A stretch of DNA of 64,000 nucleotides from Myxococcales bacterium (GCA_002731825.1 PCCS01000035.1:60506-124505); one strand, 5' to 3'; counted from the first letter of the stretch, positions 26,539-36,885 are shown. Made by a program: numbers and translations. Notes: generated by a model from the letters alone, not told the origin.

Positions 26539-28782
26539 ATGACCACAGGCCAAGACTCAAAGTCTGCCGTCGAAATCGAGACGGGTACACTCATTGGACA
26601 ACGCTATCGAGTCGAGCGTCGATTAGACCAAGCCGTGGGCGTCGCCAGTTTCTTGGCTCGGCAAGTTGCGCTCGATCGCCTGGTTGTGGTTCACATATTC
26701 GATGGACGCAAGGGATCAAAATCCGACTTCAGACAACAGTTTGAATATGAGGCAAGGGCCTTGGTGCGGCTACGACATGAACGCGTGGCCTCGTTGCTCG
26801 ACCATGGCCATTTAGCAAATGGATGCGGATATATCGTCTGCGAATCCCTAGATGGCCCAACACTCGCAGAGTATATGGCCAGTCATCAAATCGGTCTTGA
26901 GGCGTGTCTAAGGCTCGCCTTAGATGTGTGTTCCGCACTCGAGGAAAGCCATCGACTCGGCATCATTCACCGAGACATTAATCCATCCAATATCATAATC
27001 ACCCAGTCTAAAAACGAACTACGCGCGACCCTCAGTGGATTTGGGTTTCACCACTATCGACAAGACGTGGGTCTACACACTGGAACGAATCCATCCGTCT
27101 TAATGAAAGATGCACGCGCGGACCTCTACGGACTCGGCGCAGTTATTTATCAATGCTTGGCCGGTCATCCCATGGCGGGCATGGTCCAGGCGGGCTCACT
27201 CAAGACACGTCTAATCGAGCGCTTTGGTGAGCAAGATGAAAGGGTTCATCAGCTCAGAATCGTTCTGCTCAATCTGCTTCAGCTCAATGAAGATGGACAA
27301 CTCAGCACAGCCCGGCAACTCGCAAGCCAGTTGAGTCGAATCCAAGGGATAAAGACAGAAAACCCAGAGAACCATCAACAGTTAACCGATGAACCTGCGA
27401 CCTTTAAGGGCGCGCCAATAAAGGATAGAAAAACGGACCCGATTGGATCACGCGCGCCCTCCAAAAACAGGTTTCATGGTGGTCATTCCCAATGGATACC
27501 TCGATGGAGTTACATCGTCGGACTCGGACTCATTTCACTGTCAGTGATTGGATTGACTCGCATACAAGACTTGGCCAATCAGCAAGCGGGCCGGGCGCAT
27601 ACGAGACAATTGGACCGGCAACGCACGGAACTGACCATTCCAGTCAATGAATTCTTAGAGATCTCAAAACGTCACCTGGAGCTTGGAGAGGGGATACTGT
27701 CCCCTCAGAGGTGGACCGATACGCGTGTTCTCTGGTCAGAGACAATTCTGTCTGCAGACAACGCGGATTTTGGGCTGGTCAAACAGCCGATGAGTGACGC
27801 ACTCGATGAGCTGAAAAAAGGTCTATACGAACTTGAGAAAGGCCGTTCCCTCCACACACCATTGACGCAATCTCACTTGTATAAGCGAGCTGCTTTCCGA
27901 TGGCAGCAAGCAAATTTAGTCAATCCAAAGAAGCCAGATTACCGACCGGCGATCCCCGTCCTAGAACAAATTGTGACTGGCCGATCCAATGACAACCAAG
28001 AGCCAGATGGCGGTCATCGCGATGTTTGGACTGCACGCTACTATCTGAGCGTCGCCCTAGCCTCAATTAAGCAATTGACTGAAAGTCAGGCCCAACTAGA
28101 TCGACTGCTCGATCAGGGAACAGGCATCGTGACCGACCTCGCTCGAATTCAGCTCCTGATGAATGAATTGGAACATGAAGAGACTCACTTACTCGATGCG
28201 CATCTCGCGTTGGCAATGAACTCAAAAATCCGGTGGGTTCGCTATGCAGCCCAATACGTGAAGATCTTACGCAGTTGGAGACGAGGGCTGTATGAAGATG
28301 TCCTAGACCAATGCTTTACGTTTCTTGAGACAACGACCAATCTCAACAGTCAGGCACGCCACTTACGGCCGCTTGTTTTTGAATTCATGATCATGACAGC
28401 CTCCCGAATTGACAGAGGGGATTTAGCCGTTCAGAGCTTTATCAGGGGGTACGGCGGCCAAGATCTTGTTCGGTATTACCTACCCTTGCAAGCGTTGGCC
28501 TATGCCAGTGTTGGTCATTGGTCAGCCGCCTCAAAAAGCTACTCCAGTCAATTAGCAATCGCGTCGTCTGCAGCCGCTGAAATGAGCCAAAGCCAGATAT
28601 TACGGCGTGCCGAAGCATTTATCAGAGCCGGACATGAAAATGCCCTACATACAATAAAAGACCAACTCGCCAAAATCTGTAATGCCGAGGCTAAATCCCC
28701 TCACTCCACCCATTTTGCTTGCCGACATCTTCGCGCAGATAGTGAAATAGATGGAGGGCCACGCCAGAACGAACCCCCCTGA
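26539..28782 (+). CDS. Degenerate serine/threonine protein kinase (predicted pseudokinase) with membrane anchor and helical C-terminal region
   Basis: About 747 residues. The N-terminal 270 residues align by eye with Hanks-type kinases (GQRYRVERRL, LARQVALDRLVVVHIF, HRLGIIHRDINPSNIII, DARADLYGLGAVIYQCLAG). The catalytic loop HRD at 144-146 and its Asn remain. The glycine loop has lost its glycines, the beta-3 VAIK lysine position is His52, and DFG reads GFG at 167-169. Loss of both ATP-handling residues predicts no normal kinase activity. One membrane helix lies near residue 330 (WSYIVGLGLISLSVIGL). About 400 residues of helical, TPR-like sequence follow. The start is uncertain: TTG 26521 and GTG 26524 are in frame. 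Confidence 0.8.
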   Translation: MTTGQDSKSAVEIETGTLIGQRYRVERRLDQAVGVASFLARQVALDRLVVVHIFDGRKGSKSDFRQQFEYEARALVRLRHERVASLLDHGHLANGCGYIVCESLDGPTLAEYMASHQIGLEACLRLALDVCSALEESHRLGIIHRDINPSNIIITQSKNELRATLSGFGFHHYRQDVGLHTGTNPSVLMKDARADLYGLGAVIYQCLAGHPMAGMVQAGSLKTRLIERFGEQDERVHQLRIVLLNLLQLNEDGQLSTARQLASQLSRIQGIKTENPENHQQLTDEPATFKGAPIKDRKTDPIGSRAPSKNRFHGGHSQWIPRWSYIVGLGLISLSVIGLTRIQDLANQQAGRAHTRQLDRQRTELTIPVNEFLEISKRHLELGEGILSPQRWTDTRVLWSETILSADNADFGLVKQPMSDALDELKKGLYELEKGRSLHTPLTQSHLYKRAAFRWQQANLVNPKKPDYRPAIPVLEQIVTGRSNDNQEPDGGHRDVWTARYYLSVALASIKQLTESQAQLDRLLDQGTGIVTDLARIQLLMNELEHEETHLLDAHLALAMNSKIRWVRYAAQYVKILRSWRRGLYEDVLDQCFTFLETTTNLNSQARHLRPLVFEFMIMTASRIDRGDLAVQSFIRGYGGQDLVRYYLPLQALAYASVGHWSAASKSYSSQLAIASSAAAEMSQSQILRRAEAFIRAGHENALHTIKDQLAKICNAEAKSPHSTHFACRHLRADSEIDGGPRQNEPP

Positions 28783-28915
28783 TCTACCCGCGCTTAAGTC
28801 TAGCCTGCATCAAAACTGAACCGAGATTCATTATTCCCTTTACTTGGCCCCGGACACTGATTGTATCGTAGTGAGCCGTACTCAAGAATAGAGTCGGAAA
28901 GCTTTGGGGGCGGCT

Positions 28916-28945
28916 TGAGCTGTTGGCATACGTTGTCGCAGCTCA
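28916..28945 (+). promoter_or_regulatory. Inverted repeat upstream of the beta-oxidation operon
   Basis: TGAGCTG and CAGCTCA are perfect 7-base arms separated by 16 bases. They end 25 bases before the thiolase ATG, inside the probable 5' UTR. It could be an operator or a leader hairpin. No regulator consensus is matched. Confidence 0.3.
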
Positions 28946-28970
28946 GTCCATATCAGAATAAGGAGAATTT

Positions 28971-30176
28971 ATGTCTGAGGCGTACATATTCGATGCGGTC
29001 AGAACACCCAGGGGACGTGGTAAGAAAAGCGGCCGGCTTCATACAGTGAAGGCCGTTGACTTATTGGGGACTGCCCTTAGAGGACTCCAGAGACGAACCG
29101 AGCTAGACACCTCTATTTTAGACGACGTCACCATCGGCTGTGTGACGCAGGTCGGGGAACAAGGGGCCTGCATCGGACGGACTGCTGTTCTAGAAGCGGG
29201 CTACGACGAATCCGTACCCGCAGTCACTCTCAATCGATTTTGCGGGTCCGGACTCGAGGCCGTCAATGGCGCTGCAGCCAAAGTCGCATCAGGTTTTTGT
29301 GACCTGGTTGTTGCTGGCGGAGTGGAGAGTATGTCTCGAGTTCAAATGGGCAGCGACGGCGGCGCGATTTGGGATCCGACAATGGCCTTCGAATATGGAA
29401 CTGTCCCCCAAGGGATCAGCGCAGACTTATTAGCGACACTGAATGCCATCAGTCGAAAAGAGGCCGATTCTTTCGCTGCTCGAAGTCAATTAAATGCAGC
29501 CCAAGCGCAGGCCCGTGGTGCGTTCAAAAAAAGTGTAGAACCGGTCTATGATCAAAACGGGTTACTGCTGCTCGATGAAGATGAACACCTCAGACCGGAG
29601 ACAACGGAAGACAGTTTGTCTCAACTCCGCCCGGCTTTTCAAATGATGGGAACTCAATTTGGTATTAATGCATTGACTCAGAAGCGCTACCCTCAGGTGG
29701 AACGGATCAACCACATTCACACGGCCGGTAATTCAAGCGGTATTGTCGATGGGGCCGCCGCTATTCTCATCGGTAACGCCTCGGCAAAAGACACGTACGG
29801 GCTCCGTCCGAGAGCCAGAATCCGCGCCCTTGCTTCGGTTGGTGACGAACCAGTTCTGATGCTCTCAGGCCCTGTTCCCGCGACGCAGCGGGTCTTGAGA
29901 AAGGCGGGCATGCAGATCGGTGATATCGACCTTTTCGAAGTCAATGAAGCGTTCGCCGCCGTGCCACTCTTCTTTGCCAAAGAACTAGGAGTGGACCTGG
30001 CGAGAGTGAATGTGAATGGAGGTGCGATCGCTCTCGGACACCCTCTGGGTGCAACCGGGGCCGTCTTGCTTGGAACAGTCCTTGATGAACTGGAAGCGCG
30101 TGACCTAACCACTGGCCTTGTGACCCTCTGTATTGGGGGAGGAATGGGCATCGCGACAATCATTGAGCGTGTTTGA
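28971..30176 (+). CDS. Acetyl-CoA acyltransferase (thiolase)
   Basis: A 401-residue thiolase. The acyl-accepting Cys is in NRFCGSGLEAVN, the active-site His in GGAIALGHPLGATGA and the second Cys in LCIGGGMGIATIIE. It cleaves 3-oxoacyl-CoA to acetyl-CoA and a shortened acyl-CoA, or runs the reverse acetoacetyl-CoA synthesis. AAGGAG lies 6 bases before the ATG. The FadJ-like gene follows directly, which is the fadI-fadJ gene order and points to fatty-acid beta-oxidation. Confidence 0.95.
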   Translation: MSEAYIFDAVRTPRGRGKKSGRLHTVKAVDLLGTALRGLQRRTELDTSILDDVTIGCVTQVGEQGACIGRTAVLEAGYDESVPAVTLNRFCGSGLEAVNGAAAKVASGFCDLVVAGGVESMSRVQMGSDGGAIWDPTMAFEYGTVPQGISADLLATLNAISRKEADSFAARSQLNAAQAQARGAFKKSVEPVYDQNGLLLLDEDEHLRPETTEDSLSQLRPAFQMMGTQFGINALTQKRYPQVERINHIHTAGNSSGIVDGAAAILIGNASAKDTYGLRPRARIRALASVGDEPVLMLSGPVPATQRVLRKAGMQIGDIDLFEVNEAFAAVPLFFAKELGVDLARVNVNGGAIALGHPLGATGAVLLGTVLDELEARDLTTGLVTLCIGGGMGIATIIERV

Positions 30177-30184
30177 GGGGAGCT

Positions 30185-32323
30185 ATGATGCAAGAACAAT
30201 TTAAAGTCGATTTCGATTCGGATTCGGGTATTGCGACAATCTGGATGCAAATGAATGGTCGGGCCAATAAGATCAATCCAGCCTTCGGCGCCGGGTTCAA
30301 ACCCGCTTTTGAGGCCGCGCTTAAACACGACGGGTTGCAGGGCATTATCATTGCCAGCAGCCACAAGGATTTCTGTGTCGGAGCTGATATCGACTTCGTT
30401 TATGAGACCAGGGATCCAGAAAAACTGTCAGAGACCATCGCTGGTTTTCACCAAAATCTGAGACGGATTGAGACCTGTGGAAAGCCGGTGGTCGCGGCGA
30501 TAACTGGGTCAGCACTCGGCGGCGGATACGAACTTGCTTTGGCGTGCCATCACCGAATTGCGCTGGATAAACCTTCGGTGCAGATCGGGCTACCCGAAGT
30601 CAATCTTGGCCTCATACCGGGTGGCGGAGGGACGCAACGGCTTCCAAGATTAATCGGCCTCCAGCCAGCGCTCGAAGTGATTGCACAGGGCCAGATTGTT
30701 CGTGCCAACAAAGCGGTGTCCAAGGGTCTGGTCAATGACCTAGCCAAGACGAACGAAGATGTATTTGAAAAGGCCGCACATTGGATTAAGAGCGGCCCTA
30801 AACCTAAGCAGCCCTGGGACGAATCGACGTTTCAATTTCCCGGTGGTGTACAACCTGACTCAGCCATGGGTCGCCAATTGTTCGCCGGAGGGGCGGCGAT
30901 GTTGGTTAAGAAAACCAACGGGGCCTTTCGAGCGCCCGAGGCGGCTGTTCAAGCGGTCTATGAAGGGTCCCATCTCGACTTTGATTCAGCTCTGAAAATA
31001 GAAGCCCGATATTTCATCACATGTGTCATCTCAGACCAGTCAAAAGACATGATTAGAACATTCTGGTTCCATAAAAACACGGTCGAACGCCAATCCGAAC
31101 TGCCAACAATCGAAGACGCACGAATAAAGACAGTTGGCATATTAGGGGCTGGCATGATGGGGGCTGGTCTCGCCTTCATTTGTGCCAGACGCGGATACCA
31201 AGTGATATTAAAAGACATTGGCCAAGAGGCGCTCCAGCGAGGCTTGAGTCATGTGAAAACTCAAGTCGAGACGCGCATGCGATACTTAAGCGCAGACGAA
31301 AAGGATGCACTACTGGGTCAAATCAGTGGCACTTTAAGTGTCGATGACTTGAGTGAATGTGACCTCATTATCGAGGCTGTTTTTGAAAACATTGACCTGA
31401 AGCATCGGGTGATTAAAGAGACAGAAGCCGTCATTAAAGACGATGCAATCTTTGCATCCAATACGTCTGCTCTGCCCATTGCAGATCTCGCTAAGGCGTC
31501 TGTTAGGCCTGATCGGTTTATCGGCCTACACTTCTTCTCCCCCGTCGAGCAAATGCCCTTACTTGAAGTCATACAATCAAAGCAAACCAGCGAAGAGACA
31601 TTGGCACGGGCTTTAGATTTTGGTCGTCAGATAAAGAAAACATCCATCGTCGTCAATGATGGCTATGGCTTCTACACGACCCGACTATTTTCGGCGTATG
31701 TCATGGAGGCAGCCCAACTTGTCGCTCAGGGCTATCCGCCGATTCTAATCGAACGAGCTGCAGCCGCTGCAGGCATGGTTGTCCCTCCGCTAAAAGTCTT
31801 TGATGAAGTCACACTATCACTGGCGGCCCACGGATTTGAAATGCGGGAGCACTACGATGGCAAGCCTCTAAATGAACCTGGTGTGCGGCTCGTCAGAGCC
31901 CTTGTTGACTTGGGTCGGTGCGGTAAATCATCAGGTCAAGGTTTCTATGAATATGAGGGTAAGAAACGGGTTCTTTGGCCTGGATTAGCCGATCTGACTG
32001 AATCTCAAATCACCGAGACAGACCCGCATGTTTTGCTAAAGACTTGCCAGGACAGATTGATGCTCAGTCAAGCTCTAGAAGCGATTCGATGTCTAGATGA
32101 GGGGATATTGCGTTCGACGGCTGACGGCGAAATAGGCGCCATTTTCGGCGTCGGTTTTGCTCCGAATACGGGTGGACCGTTCGCTTGGTGTGATCGGAGA
32201 GGCCTTGGGTCAGTCGTGGAGTCTCTCGATGGGTTAGCTCATCAATATGGCGAGCGATATCAGGTCCCAGACAGGCTTCGCCAAATGGCTCAAAATGGAG
32301 AACAATTCTTTCCTCGAGTCTAA
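30185..32323 (+). CDS. fadJ: Enoyl-CoA hydratase / 3-hydroxyacyl-CoA dehydrogenase, FadJ type
   Basis: A 712-residue two-domain beta-oxidation enzyme. The N-terminal crotonase domain shows KDFCVGADIDFVYETRD and GSALGGGYELALACH; its two catalytic Glu are expected in PEVNLGLIPGGGGTQRLPRL. The dehydrogenase domain shows an NAD-binding VGILGAGMMGAGLAF, the catalytic region ASNTSALPI and GLHFFSPVEQMPLLEVI, and a C-terminal repeat (IGAIFGVGFAPNTGGPFAW). It hydrates enoyl-CoA and oxidises the L-3-hydroxy product. The ATG at 30185 has AGGGGAG just upstream and was chosen over an earlier TTG. It ends one base before the convergent acyltransferase gene. Confidence 0.95.
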   Translation: MMQEQFKVDFDSDSGIATIWMQMNGRANKINPAFGAGFKPAFEAALKHDGLQGIIIASSHKDFCVGADIDFVYETRDPEKLSETIAGFHQNLRRIETCGKPVVAAITGSALGGGYELALACHHRIALDKPSVQIGLPEVNLGLIPGGGGTQRLPRLIGLQPALEVIAQGQIVRANKAVSKGLVNDLAKTNEDVFEKAAHWIKSGPKPKQPWDESTFQFPGGVQPDSAMGRQLFAGGAAMLVKKTNGAFRAPEAAVQAVYEGSHLDFDSALKIEARYFITCVISDQSKDMIRTFWFHKNTVERQSELPTIEDARIKTVGILGAGMMGAGLAFICARRGYQVILKDIGQEALQRGLSHVKTQVETRMRYLSADEKDALLGQISGTLSVDDLSECDLIIEAVFENIDLKHRVIKETEAVIKDDAIFASNTSALPIADLAKASVRPDRFIGLHFFSPVEQMPLLEVIQSKQTSEETLARALDFGRQIKKTSIVVNDGYGFYTTRLFSAYVMEAAQLVAQGYPPILIERAAAAAGMVVPPLKVFDEVTLSLAAHGFEMREHYDGKPLNEPGVRLVRALVDLGRCGKSSGQGFYEYEGKKRVLWPGLADLTESQITETDPHVLLKTCQDRLMLSQALEAIRCLDEGILRSTADGEIGAIFGVGFAPNTGGPFAWCDRRGLGSVVESLDGLAHQYGERYQVPDRLRQMAQNGEQFFPRV

Positions 32324-33499
32324 TCAGGGTGTCACGGCGATGACTTTGAGGGCATCAACGGTATCAGAAATAATGGCCTGAGCTTTATCTGCCGGAATCG
32401 CTTCGGGCACAACGCAGTAGGTCATTTGTAATTGGCCATTATGGGTTGTCGCAGTGAGTATATGGTCACCAAAGTAGCTGCAACTGACAGCAAAACCCAG
32501 GTGGCTGACCGAGATCCCCTGCTCGCGACCTGACCAAGATACCTTGCCAACGTTACTGACAGCTGCACTGCTTCGAGATTGGTATATGGTCATTGGGTCG
32601 ATATCAACTGTTCGAGGCGGGGCTGAGGCCGAAACTCTTTTGAGATCACCCGATAATCTGCGCGTTAATGCCCAGATATCTTCTTTATAGCCCAGCCGAT
32701 ACAAAAGTTTGGCATTGCCGACAGCCACGCCAAAATAGTCCGAATCAAGACCCGGTAGTCGACCGCGCCAGTCGACTGGAAAACTCATTGATACTGCGCC
32801 TGGACCACCTAAAACATCCATGACCGACATACCATGACAAGCTGCGATTAAGCCGCTCATGGACACACCGAAGCGTCGAGTCTTCTCAACCAACTTCTGG
32901 GTCGTCGCCTCATCGAATAAAATGGGCATCACAACTGTGCGTCGGTCTTGGACTTGGGCTGACTCAAATTGGCGACCGCCCATGGGAGATATCCGCCCTT
33001 TGGGACCTTCGATAGAATCAAAAAACGGGTCATCGACCGGCACGATTGGCCCCAGTGCGCCACCTGCCTGGATTGTCCCCAGGTCCGAGACTAGGCTTTC
33101 AAATAGCCGAAGCCCTGAACGGCCGTCTGCGACCGTATGATTTAGGGACAGTAACAAATATTGCTCATGGTCAGACTTGTACCAGCGAACACGCATGAGT
33201 GGTTCGTCAGGGCATTCAAATGGAGAGTTGAGTACCTGATTTAAATGCGCTTGAAGCCCGGGACCACCAACCATTTCAACTTTGGGCTGTCGACCAGTAG
33301 GCACCCAGGCCGCAACCGGACCGTGCCCATCATCTATTGAATAGGTCAGGCGCGGAAAGCGCTCCAATTGAGTGAGGCAAGCGGCCTGTAGCGCCTTCAT
33401 GCCCATCGGTCCCGAAATTTGAGCAAAAACGACGAAATTAAATGGTGCAGCGCGGTCGCAAACTCGAAAAACGGATTCGAGTTGATTGAGCGGTCTCAT
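32324..33499 (-). CDS. Condensation-domain/PapA5-like acyltransferase
   Basis: A 391-residue protein of the chloramphenicol-acetyltransferase-like superfamily. The catalytic HxxxDG is present as LNHTVADGRSGLRLF at about residues 140-150. The second landmark (here VSMSFPVDWRGRLPG) resembles the structural DFGWG-type region. The opening (MRPLNQLESVFRV) resembles PapA5 and wax-ester-synthase-type acyltransferases. It may esterify an alcohol with an acyl-CoA or carrier-bound acyl group. The product is unknown. No NRPS modules are nearby, so it acts as a free-standing enzyme. Confidence 0.78.
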   Translation of the reverse strand: MRPLNQLESVFRVCDRAAPFNFVVFAQISGPMGMKALQAACLTQLERFPRLTYSIDDGHGPVAAWVPTGRQPKVEMVGGPGLQAHLNQVLNSPFECPDEPLMRVRWYKSDHEQYLLLSLNHTVADGRSGLRLFESLVSDLGTIQAGGALGPIVPVDDPFFDSIEGPKGRISPMGGRQFESAQVQDRRTVVMPILFDEATTQKLVEKTRRFGVSMSGLIAACHGMSVMDVLGGPGAVSMSFPVDWRGRLPGLDSDYFGVAVGNAKLLYRLGYKEDIWALTRRLSGDLKRVSASAPPRTVDIDPMTIYQSRSSAAVSNVGKVSWSGREQGISVSHLGFAVSCSYFGDHILTATTHNGQLQMTYCVVPEAIPADKAQAIISDTVDALKVIAVTP

Positions 33500-33622
33500 T
33501 CAAGCCTCGGCTGTGATATTGATTCAGCCTATTGAGCCTGATTACGACTTGACTGTCGATGCCAAAGGGCTCAAAGCCAAATTACGTCGAAGAAACCCTG
33601 CAATCTGAGGTAAAAATACGAG

Positions 33623-35767
33623 GTGAGCGACAAAACACACATCGACGCCTCATCGGAGACAATCGAAGGCACAGTTAAACGTGTCTTGTTCCGTGGTGAT
33701 GATGATCGTTTTGCGGTCGCATTATTGGCCTTGGATGATCAGACAGACGTCCTTCGAATTGCCGGCGAACTGGGCGGGCTGGGTGATGGTGACCGAGTTC
33801 GGCTCATCGGCCGCTATCGGCAAGATGCTCGCTTTGGTCATCAATTTAAAGTGAGTGCATGTCAGCCGATTTTACCGCATACGGAATCGGGTCTAATCGC
33901 CTATCTATCCAGCGGGCGGATCCCGAGTATCGGGCCAAAACTCGCCCAGCGGCTGGTCGACTACTTTAGCACTGAAACACTCGACATCATCATTCACGCA
34001 CCAAATCGGCTGTGCGAGGTCGATGGCATTGGTCCTAAACGCTCGAAAGAGATTTGTGAGCAGGTCACAGATCAAGTGTTCCAACGGGATGCGTTGATTT
34101 TCTTGCAAGGACTGGAATTGGGTCCCGCACTGGCGAACCGGATATGGCATCGATACCACGAACAGACAATTCACCTCGTGCGAGAAAACCCGTACCGGTT
34201 AGCCGAGGAAGTGGGCGGTATTGGTTTTAAAACAGCCGACCAGATTGCACAAACTTTGGGTTTTAGTGCCGATAGCCCAATCAGAGCGGCCGCGGCATTG
34301 ATTCATATGTTGGGCCGAGCCCTCGAAGACGGCCATGTTTACTTGCCGAAACCTGAACTGGTTACGCGAGTCGAGAAGCTCATTGGTGACGATGCCCCAA
34401 TCGGCCTAGAGCTGGACCGATTGATCGAAGAGGGTCGTTTAATCGATGATGGCGGACTCTATCTCAAGACTGTTCTGGCGACAGAGATCGAATTGGCTGA
34501 ACAAATTGAAGGGCGGCTAATGGCCGAGATAGACCCCCTTCAATTGGACGATGACTTCATCGACAACAGGCTGGGCCTAAGCCTCGCTGATGAACAACAG
34601 TCAGCCGTTGAACTGGCATCCAAACACCCACTTCTGATTTTGACCGGCGGGCCGGGTACCGGTAAAACAACCACGGTCCGAGCCATCCAGAAAATGTTTG
34701 CGACCGCCGGTCTACAAGTGACCCTCGCAGCACCCACAGGCCGTGCATCCCGCCGATTAGCAGAAGCGACCGGCGTGACGGCGTCGACGATTCACAGGTT
34801 GCTGGGATACCATCCCGTTGAAGGCTTTCGCCATGATGAGAACGAACCACTTGAGGGTGACGCGTTCATTATTGATGAAGTGTCCATGTTGGATCAAAAC
34901 CTCGCCATCGCATTGATGCGGGCGATTCCGAGCCGTGCCCGAATTGTATTTGTGGGAGATTCGGACCAGCTGCCCTCCGTTGGAGCCGGAAATGTCCTCT
35001 CGGATTTAATGGCCTCGGGTCGCGTTGAAACCATGACGCTGACCACCGTTCACCGGCAAGCAAACGACAGCCAAATCGTCACCAGTGCCTACCAAATTCT
35101 TAACGGACAACAACCTGATTCGGGTCAACCGAGTGAAGAGTCCGATTTCTTCATCGTTCCAGCAGATACACCGGAGCGTGCGGCTGAATTGATCGAGACG
35201 ATGATCAAACATCGAATCCCCAATCGCTTCGAACTTGATCCCGTGGAAGATATCCAGGTTCTCACGCCAATGCACCGGGGGGTGTGCGGTGCGAACCGCC
35301 TCAATGAGCGCCTACAAATGCTTTTAAACCCCGATGGGCGGACCGTTCGAAAAGGGCCTGTCTCCTATCGGGTTGGTGACAAGGTCATGCAGCAGAAGAA
35401 CGACTACCAGAAGGACGTCTTCAATGGCGATGTCGGACGAATTATCGCTCAGAGCGCAACAGGGGCTGTTATCCGTTTTGACCAGCGTGTCATCGAATAC
35501 GATCGGGAGGGACTCGATCGGATTGGGCTGGCCTATGCGTGTTCTGTCCACAAGTCCCAGGGCAGTGAATACCCAGCTGTCATCGTCCCAGTCTTAACTG
35601 AGCACTGGCTGATGCTGCAACGTAATCTACTGTACACAGCTGTGACGCGTGGCAAACAGTTGGTCATCGTCGTCGGCCAAGAAAAAGCGCTCATGCGGGC
35701 CATTCGCAATACGGATGGACTTGCCCGCTACACCCAATTAAATCACCGTTTGAGGCAATTTCAGTGA
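33623..35767 (+). CDS. recD2: RecD2-type ATP-dependent DNA helicase
   Basis: A 714-residue superfamily 1B 5'-3' helicase. The N-terminal OB-like region and tandem helix-hairpin-helix segments (GRIPSIGPKLAQRLVDYF, IGFKTADQIAQTLGF) are typical of RecD2. Walker A is GGPGTGKTT (about 342-350), Walker B is AFIIDEVSMLD, and motif VI is YACSVHKSQGSEYPAV. RecD2 works without RecB and RecC, and no recB or recC is nearby. It probably acts in replication-fork repair. The GTG start is short of a perfect ribosome binding site. The next gene overlaps the stop by 4 bases. Confidence 0.93.
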   Translation: MSDKTHIDASSETIEGTVKRVLFRGDDDRFAVALLALDDQTDVLRIAGELGGLGDGDRVRLIGRYRQDARFGHQFKVSACQPILPHTESGLIAYLSSGRIPSIGPKLAQRLVDYFSTETLDIIIHAPNRLCEVDGIGPKRSKEICEQVTDQVFQRDALIFLQGLELGPALANRIWHRYHEQTIHLVRENPYRLAEEVGGIGFKTADQIAQTLGFSADSPIRAAAALIHMLGRALEDGHVYLPKPELVTRVEKLIGDDAPIGLELDRLIEEGRLIDDGGLYLKTVLATEIELAEQIEGRLMAEIDPLQLDDDFIDNRLGLSLADEQQSAVELASKHPLLILTGGPGTGKTTTVRAIQKMFATAGLQVTLAAPTGRASRRLAEATGVTASTIHRLLGYHPVEGFRHDENEPLEGDAFIIDEVSMLDQNLAIALMRAIPSRARIVFVGDSDQLPSVGAGNVLSDLMASGRVETMTLTTVHRQANDSQIVTSAYQILNGQQPDSGQPSEESDFFIVPADTPERAAELIETMIKHRIPNRFELDPVEDIQVLTPMHRGVCGANRLNERLQMLLNPDGRTVRKGPVSYRVGDKVMQQKNDYQKDVFNGDVGRIIAQSATGAVIRFDQRVIEYDREGLDRIGLAYACSVHKSQGSEYPAVIVPVLTEHWLMLQRNLLYTAVTRGKQLVIVVGQEKALMRAIRNTDGLARYTQLNHRLRQFQ

Positions 35768-36885
35768 GTCGCCGAACCGGATGCATTCTGCTGCTCTTGT
35801 CGAGCCTATTCTGGACGAAAACAGCCTGGGCGGAACCCGCACGCCAACCCCTAGAGACAGCAGAGCAGCAGGGCTATATGGGACGGCCTGAAAACTTAAA
35901 ACCGGGGTCCCTTCTGGGCGGGTCAATCGCTGTTTTTCCCGGGGTTGTGTTCCATGGTTTGGGCCATATCTATACTGAAGATTACAGTGTCGCTCTCAGT
36001 TTATTTGCCGTTGAAATCATCGGGATTGGCATGATGGCGGCGTCTCAAATCTTAAATGCTGAGTATGGTGGTTCGAGTAAAACGGCGCCCGCAGAGCAGG
36101 CGCTATCACATGTTGGGTTTGTCTTATTTATGGCGTCATGGGCCGCAGACGTCATCGGAAGTTATACAGGCAGCGCCCCCTTTACAGTACTCGACAATCA
36201 AGCAAATGGGACCCGAATTGGCGTTCAATACCGCTTCGCCGAAAACCCGCTCAATCGCTTTCGACATCACTTTCTTCTCTCAGTCGCCTTCGATACCCAT
36301 AGACTCAGCATACGGCCGTGGCTTGATCTGGAAGCGAGCCTTGAACGGCGCGAATTAGGAATCGAGGCCAGTGTGCTAACGGTGGGTGATTCGCGCTTAA
36401 AAGACAACGTGTCCCTTGGTATCCGAGGCGCCAGACTGGAAAACGAGCCAGACGGGTGGGCAAATCAATCGCTCTTGGGCTTTATGGACACCCGCTTTGA
36501 CCTGGGTCGCTGGATCGCAACTTTAAAGAAATTTTTTATATTCAATCGAATCGGCTACGGCTATTCGGGCTATCAATTCTCTGAGAGAGCAAGCAACGTT
36601 CCGTCTCTGCTACAAGAGACCGATTTGTCGGATAATTGGCTCTACCTGGAATCAGGGGCAAATTTGGCCCTGGCCGCAAACACGGATTTGTCCATCTCGC
36701 TCGTTCAAGATCCAACAGGTGTCATTTCACCTGTAAAACTCAGTTCGGCCGTTTTTGATACCTCTGCTAATGAGGTCATGAAGGTCGAGATGAACCATCG
36801 ATATGAAGATAACGCAGGCATCCAAGTTCAGCTGGTGATGGGGACAGGCTTCGGCATATGGCTCGGATTGGAGTACGCACTATGA
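35764..36885 (+). CDS. Exported protein, probably outer-membrane associated
   Basis: A 373-residue protein starting at GTG and overlapping recD2 by 4 bases. The signal peptide is ILLLLSSLFWTKTAWAEP. After a Gly-rich, partly hydrophobic stretch (LLGGSIAVFPGVVFHGLGHI) the sequence becomes strand-like with alternating residues (RFRHHFLLSVAFDTHRLSIR, GIQVQLVMGTGFGIWLGLEY). That pattern is compatible with a beta-barrel or beta-sandwich. No family is recognised. It is coupled to the lipoprotein gene downstream (ATGA). Confidence 0.7.
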   Translation: MSRRTGCILLLLSSLFWTKTAWAEPARQPLETAEQQGYMGRPENLKPGSLLGGSIAVFPGVVFHGLGHIYTEDYSVALSLFAVEIIGIGMMAASQILNAEYGGSSKTAPAEQALSHVGFVLFMASWAADVIGSYTGSAPFTVLDNQANGTRIGVQYRFAENPLNRFRHHFLLSVAFDTHRLSIRPWLDLEASLERRELGIEASVLTVGDSRLKDNVSLGIRGARLENEPDGWANQSLLGFMDTRFDLGRWIATLKKFFIFNRIGYGYSGYQFSERASNVPSLLQETDLSDNWLYLESGANLALAANTDLSISLVQDPTGVISPVKLSSAVFDTSANEVMKVEMNHRYEDNAGIQVQLVMGTGFGIWLGLEYAL

